Shown here piece after piece: positions 60,468 through 64,000 of a stretch of DNA of 64,000 bases. Under the pieces are notes generated by a model. It searched no databases and was not told the DNA's origin. It worked only from the letters and a program-made list of their open reading frames with translations. Origin of the DNA: Geobacteraceae bacterium (lineage in GTDB: Bacteria > Desulfobacterota > Desulfuromonadia > Geobacterales > Geobacteraceae); the NCBI GenBank assembly GCA_029975275.1, contig JARKPN010000083.1, positions 19,108 to 83,107 of the forward strand, given 5' to 3'. The stretch's first letter is position 1. Every line of letters starts with the position of its first letter. The translations under genes were made by a program, and so were the position numbers.

Positions 60468-62087
60468 GTGGAAGAAAAACATCGACTTGTCCGTTTCATT
60501 TTTGCCAGGGTGGTGGTGGTCTCCCTCTTTCTCCTCTCCACCACCGTCCTCGGCATCCGGGGGGGGCACGGGATCCCCGGTTATGCGCTGTCCGGAATAA
60601 CCAGGCTGGTTGTCGCCACCTGCATCTTCTCGCTGCTGTCACTGATTGTTTTACGCACTACCGCACGGTTCCACCGGCTCCTCAAATACCTTCAGATAAC
60701 CTGGGATATCGGGTTCGTTACGCTCCTCCTGGTGCTGACCGGCGGGGTCAACTCACCTTACTCCTTTTTCTACATGCTGTGCATCATCAGCGCCAGCATC
60801 CTCCTGTCCCGGCGTGAGGCCGTGTGCGCCGCCGGCCTGTGTGCCATCCTGTATGGCGCTGTCATGGATTTGCACTACTTCGGGCGCCTCGAAATCTTCG
60901 GGCTTTCCCGCTGGTCGGCCATGCAGTTCGAGGCCGGTCATCTCCTTTTCATCCTTTCCGTCAATATAGTTGCCTTCTTCCTGACCGCGCTCCTCACCGG
61001 TTACCTTGCCGAACGTCTCAAGCTCAGCGAAGCTGCGCTCCGCAGGCAGACAATCGATCTGGAGGAACTGGAGAGACTCAACAGCTCCATAGTGTCGAAT
61101 ATCAACAGCGGACTCCTGACCATAACTCCGGAAGGGAGGATCAGGGCCTTCAACCGCTATGCAGAGCGGATTACAGGGATTTCCCAAATGGAGGCATACG
61201 ATCGTCCCCTCCATGAGGTGATACCCGGGTTTACGCCCTTCATGTCCAGAATTGCCCCGCTTGGTCGTGAGGAACTCGAGTACCGGACTTCCACCGGCGA
61301 GACCCTTGTCCTCGGCTTCAAGACGGTTTCTTTTACCGACAAGGACGGAAACCCCCTTGGGGTGATAATAGATTTTCAGGACCTGACCCAGTTCAAAAAA
61401 ATGAAGGCCGACCTGGCGAAGGCGGATCGGCTCGCGGCCATCGGCGAGCTGTCGGCGCGCATGGCCCACGAGATACGCAACCCCCTGACTGCCATCAGCG
61501 GTTCGGTCCAGCTTATCGCAAATGGCGGGGGCATCGACCCCCGGGACAAAAGGCTGCTCGACATCGTGACTCGTGAGACCGAGCGGCTCAATGCGCTCAT
61601 CAAGGATTTCCTCGCCTACGCGCGTCCCACTACGCCGGTAAAGACCGGGATCAGGCTCTGGAGGCTCATCGAAGAACTGCGCGAGTTGCTTCGGGCCGAC
61701 CCACGCTTCGAAGGTGTCGAGATTCGCAATGGGTGCCCGGAAGACCGGGTCGTGACCATGGACGGCGACCAGTTCCGGCAGGTGTTCTGGAACCTGTTCG
61801 TGAACGCGGCCGACGCAATGAACGGCGCCGGCATTGTAACCGTTACGGCGGTTACATCGGCGATGGAGGGAGATCCGGTCACAATAACTGTTTCAGACAC
61901 CGGCAAGGGTATGGACGGAGAGGAGCTGAAACGGCTCTTTGAGCCATTCTATTCCACCAAGCCGGGCGGGAGCGGCCTGGGCCTCGCCATGGTGTATCGC
62001 ATCGCCGAGGCCCACGGTGGCACGATAAGGGTCTCCAGTGAAAAGGGGAGGGGGACGGAGTTCACCATCACTCTGCCGGGTGGGTAG
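60468..62087 (+). CDS. pilS: pilus two-component sensor histidine kinase PilS
   Basis: A 539-residue membrane kinase. Six hydrophobic segments occupy about residues 8-190, followed by a PAS domain (LNSSIVSNINSGLLTITPEG and onward), a HisKA domain with the phosphorylated His in ARMAHEIRNPLTAISG, and a HATPase with the N, G1 and G2 boxes FRQVFWNLFVNAADAMN, DTGKGM and GGSGLGLAMV. The start is GTG three bases after the pilC stop, with no strong ribosome-binding site, so translation is probably coupled. It should phosphorylate PilR to activate sigma-54-dependent pilA transcription. Confidence 0.92.
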   Translation: MEEKHRLVRFIFARVVVVSLFLLSTTVLGIRGGHGIPGYALSGITRLVVATCIFSLLSLIVLRTTARFHRLLKYLQITWDIGFVTLLLVLTGGVNSPYSFFYMLCIISASILLSRREAVCAAGLCAILYGAVMDLHYFGRLEIFGLSRWSAMQFEAGHLLFILSVNIVAFFLTALLTGYLAERLKLSEAALRRQTIDLEELERLNSSIVSNINSGLLTITPEGRIRAFNRYAERITGISQMEAYDRPLHEVIPGFTPFMSRIAPLGREELEYRTSTGETLVLGFKTVSFTDKDGNPLGVIIDFQDLTQFKKMKADLAKADRLAAIGELSARMAHEIRNPLTAISGSVQLIANGGGIDPRDKRLLDIVTRETERLNALIKDFLAYARPTTPVKTGIRLWRLIEELRELLRADPRFEGVEIRNGCPEDRVVTMDGDQFRQVFWNLFVNAADAMNGAGIVTVTAVTSAMEGDPVTITVSDTGKGMDGEELKRLFEPFYSTKPGGSGLGLAMVYRIAEAHGGTIRVSSEKGRGTEFTITLPGG

Positions 62088-62088
62088 A

Positions 62089-62157
62089 GGGCAGGTCCCT
62101 TTGGTCGTCCTTTTCATTCATGTTCGACAGAAAGCGGGCAGGCACGGGGACCTGCCC
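62089..62157. repeat. inverted repeat between pilS and pilR
   Basis: GGGCAGGTCCC (62089-62099), starting two bases after the pilS stop, pairs perfectly with GGGACCTGCCC (62147-62157) across 47 bases. The right arm also has a local GGGCAGG/CCTGCCC hairpin. It may reduce read-through or be a small dispersed repeat. Confidence 0.5.
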
Positions 62158-62230
62158 CTACACGATATTCACGGAAAAGGGCGGCCACAGGGAGCCGCTC
62201 CTTCAAGGAAGATTCATATACAGAGGACCC

Positions 62231-63604
62231 ATGGAAACGAAAATCCTGGTAGTTGACGACGAACAGAGCATGCGGGAATTTCTCGGAATTCTCCTGGAGC
62301 GGGAAGGGTACCTGGTGGACCTGGCGGAATCGGCCGAGGATGCGCTGGCCCGACTGGAGTCCGTGAGCTACGACCTGGTTCTCTCCGACGTGAAGATGCC
62401 CGGGATGGACGGCCTGACTCTGCTGGCCCGGATCAGGGAGCTGTCCAGGGACACCGCGGTGATAATGGTCACGGCCTTCTCCACCGCCGAGCAGGCGGTG
62501 GAGGCCATGAAGCTGGGGGCCTACGATTACATTGCCAAGCCCTTCAACGTGGAGGAGATCAGGATCATCGTCAGGAACGCCCTCGAACGGAGGGTGCTCA
62601 CGAAGGAGAACCTGCGTCTCCGGGAGGAGGTAAGGGGGCGCTACAGCTTCAGCGGGCTCATCGGCAAGAGCAAGAAGATGCGGGACGTCTACACCCTCAT
62701 CGAGAAGGTGGCCGGCAGCACGGCCAACATCCTGATCTTCGGCGAGAGCGGTACCGGCAAGGAACTCGCCGCCAAGGCGATCCACTACAACAGCCCCCGC
62801 CGCGACAAACCCTTCGTGGCGGTCAACTGCGGCGCCATACCCGAGACCCTCATGGAGAGCGAGCTGTTCGGTCATAAAAAGGGCGCTTTCACCGGCGCCG
62901 TAGCCGACCGGCCCGGCCTGTTCGAGCAGGCCGAAGGGGGCACCCTGTTCCTGGACGAGATCGGCGAGGTGCCGCTCCAACTCCAGGCAAAGCTCCTGCG
63001 CGTGATCCAGGAGAGGGAGTTCCGCCGGATCGGAGGCACCGAGGCCATGAAGGCGGACGTCCGGCTGGTGGCAGCCTCCAACCGGGACCTGGAGGAGCAG
63101 GTGCGGGAGGGAAACTTCCGCGAGGACCTGTTCTACCGCCTGAACGTGGTGCAGGTCCGCATGCCTCCGCTCCGCGAGCGCACCGAAGACCTCCCCCTCC
63201 TCGTAGAATGCTTCCTCAAGAAATACTCCGGTAAAAACCCCGGTCCCGAGGTGATTACTCCGGCTGCGCTCAGGCTTCTCATGGCCTACCCCTTTCCCGG
63301 TAACGTCAGGGAACTGGAGAACCTGGTGGAACGCTGCGTGGTTCTGGGGAGTGGCGTCATCGACATGGAGTGTTTGCCTCCCCAGGTGATGAACTTTCAA
63401 AACGTTGCACCGCCGGGTGGGGAGCTCGTGATCCCGCCTGAAGGTATGAACCTGGAAGCTTACCTTGACGGCATCGAGAAGCAACTGCTCCTGCAGGCGC
63501 TGGAGCGCTGCGGAGGTGTCAAGAAGCGGGCCGCCGAGTTTCTGGGCCTTTCCTTCCGGTCGATACGGTACCGGCTGGCCAAGTTCGGGATGGAGGAGGA
63601 GTGA
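62231..63604 (+). CDS. pilR: sigma-54-dependent response regulator PilR
   Basis: A 457-residue NtrC-type activator. The receiver domain has ILVVDDEQSM and phospho-acceptor Asp in LVLSDVKMPGMDG, with the Lys in YIAKPF. The AAA+ domain has Walker A GESGTGKEL, the sigma-54 contact motif GAFTGA, Walker B GGTLFLDEIG and the arginine-finger region. A Fis-type helix-turn-helix (KKRAAEFLGLSFRSIRYRL) ends the protein. The ATG at 62231 has AGAGGACCC upstream; earlier in-frame codons read through the repeat. It should act at the sigma-54 promoter at 63767-63780. Confidence 0.95.
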   Translation: METKILVVDDEQSMREFLGILLEREGYLVDLAESAEDALARLESVSYDLVLSDVKMPGMDGLTLLARIRELSRDTAVIMVTAFSTAEQAVEAMKLGAYDYIAKPFNVEEIRIIVRNALERRVLTKENLRLREEVRGRYSFSGLIGKSKKMRDVYTLIEKVAGSTANILIFGESGTGKELAAKAIHYNSPRRDKPFVAVNCGAIPETLMESELFGHKKGAFTGAVADRPGLFEQAEGGTLFLDEIGEVPLQLQAKLLRVIQEREFRRIGGTEAMKADVRLVAASNRDLEEQVREGNFREDLFYRLNVVQVRMPPLRERTEDLPLLVECFLKKYSGKNPGPEVITPAALRLLMAYPFPGNVRELENLVERCVVLGSGVIDMECLPPQVMNFQNVAPPGGELVIPPEGMNLEAYLDGIEKQLLLQALERCGGVKKRAAEFLGLSFRSIRYRLAKFGMEEE

Positions 63605-63766
63605 TGCAGGGGGCTGAAGACGGCAAATATCGGCATGCCGTGTTGACGAAAATTGTCAGGCAAGGCCGACGTGGGGTGACTTGAGAGGTTTGGCGGCCGG
63701 CAATGCTGCATACAGCTTCCCGGAATTACTGCAATTTTGAAATATAAAGCTACTGGTTCATAATTT

Positions 63767-63780
63767 GGCCCAAATGTTGC
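63767..63780 (+). promoter_or_regulatory. sigma-54 promoter, presumably of pilA
   Basis: TTTGGCCCAAATGTTGCT places GG (63767-63768) and GC (63779-63780) exactly ten bases apart, as in -24/-12 promoters. It lies 160 bases after pilR, whose product is a sigma-54 activator, and points toward the place where Geobacter carries pilA. Transcription would start near 63792. Confidence 0.8.
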
Positions 63781-63870
63781 TCTGTTTGTGCCAGGCACAA
63801 GCGTTGAGACGCAGTTTATATCAGGATAATGGGTATTATCCGGACCGACAATCAAACGAAAGGAGATGAT

Positions 63871-63891
63871 ATGAAAGAAAGCGGTCGTTGA
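63871..63891 (+). CDS. possible six-residue leader peptide
   Basis: AAAGGAGATGAT precedes an ATG opening MKESGR followed by TGA. The ribosome-binding site is as good as any in the window, and the codons overlap the first arm of a seven-base-pair hairpin (63880-63896). It would be translated within the leader downstream of the sigma-54 promoter. It may be regulatory or accidental. Confidence 0.35.
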   Translation: MKESGR

Positions 63892-63994
63892 CCGCTCCGG
63901 GGGTAAGATAGAGCTTTCCGGAGTAGATAGGCTATAGGCTGGATGTTGTACTGGGGCGTTGACCCTGAAAAGGAGATTAGTCTTCGCCTATAGC
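63880..63994 (+). ncRNA. structured leader RNA upstream of the expected pilA gene
   Basis: Three helices are visible: AGCGGTC/GACCGCT (63880-63886 with 63890-63896), CTCCGG/CCGGAG (63895-63900 with 63918-63923), and GCTATAGGC/GCCTATAGC (63931-63939 with 63986-63994) enclosing a 46-base loop. The first two share two bases and are mutually exclusive at the edge. I could not match a known riboswitch or ribozyme class. The structure may continue past the window edge. Confidence 0.45.
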
Positions 63995-64000
63995 TGAAAC

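Larger units (their letters stand above)
63605..64000 (+). other. 396-base region after pilR: promoter and leader, no gene
   Basis: Bases 63605-63760 show nothing recognisable. A sigma-54 promoter lies at 63767-63780. From about 63792 to the edge is a long leader with a possible six-codon ORF (63871-63891) and paired segments (63880-63994). No pilin start (the MLQKLRNRKGF type) is reached before base 64000. Confidence 0.6.

Noticed and set aside
63880..64000. Group I or group II intron at the right edge
   Set aside because: No GUGYG-type 5-prime end, no P-Q-R-S elements and no domain V were seen in the available bases; the sequence stops too early to decide.

Overview
The window looks like a chromosomal segment of a Desulfuromonadales bacterium, most likely Geobacteraceae. 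The evidence is the aroE-pilB-pilT-pilC-pilS-pilR order followed by a sigma-54 promoter where Geobacter carries pilA, a Desulfovibrio/Geobacter-type molybdenum aldehyde oxidoreductase, GC-rich coding DNA with AT-rich spacers, and many ATGA-coupled starts. No tRNA, rRNA, insertion sequence or CRISPR array was recognised. Assignments rest on reading motifs; no database search was run.

Bases 1-24.8 kb, all on the minus strand, form one long surface-polysaccharide locus, transcribed right to left from a TTGACA/TACAAT promoter at 24807-24834. In transcription order it encodes a Wza-like export lipoprotein, a Wzz/GNVR chain-length protein, an ExeA-type ATPase with a LysM tail, a CpsD-like ATPase with a broken P-loop, a LuxR-type regulator, and an initiating sugar-phosphate transferase fused to a degenerate GGDEF-like domain. 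Then follow a WbpB/WbpD/WbpE-like set (oxidoreductase, acetyltransferase, aminotransferase) interleaved with an ATP-grasp ligase and a phosphatidylserine-decarboxylase homologue. After these come an FN3 lipoprotein with three internal repeats, two methyltransferases, a second ATP-grasp ligase, a polysaccharide deacetylase, a WecG/TagA-type transferase, a Wzy/WaaL-type polymerase or ligase, a Wzx flippase and four GT4-like glycosyltransferases, the last cut by the left edge. The two ATP-grasp enzymes plus a pyruvoyl decarboxylase beside uronic-acid amino-sugar genes suggest an undescribed polymer decoration, for example an amino-acyl amide that is then decarboxylated.

Bases 25-35 kb hold two coupled B12-binding radical SAM enzymes, a Uup-like ABC-F ATPase, a HerA/DUF853 ATPase, RdgC, an RhlE-like DEAD-box helicase with an intrinsic terminator just before its start codon, and a universal stress protein. 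Bases 35.1-38.6 kb hold a stand-alone aldehyde oxidoreductase (mop family) behind a long leader containing a terminator and an RBS-proximal hairpin. Bases 38.9-45.3 kb hold a TetR-controlled efflux operon (tetR, emrB-like, tolC-like, emrA-like, second emrB-like) with two palindromic operators on its promoter.

Bases 45.6-56.3 kb hold housekeeping and envelope genes: a lytic transglycosylase on the minus strand, then on the plus strand rnr, a divergent tatC, ribF, a UPF0104/YbhN membrane protein, a DUF2723 membrane protein and aroE. Bases 56.3-63.6 kb are the type IV pilus motor and regulatory genes pilB, pilT, pilC, pilS and pilR. The last 396 bases hold a sigma-54 promoter and a structured leader with a six-codon ORF, presumably leading into pilA beyond the right edge. 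Several short palindromic repeat families lie in the spacers.
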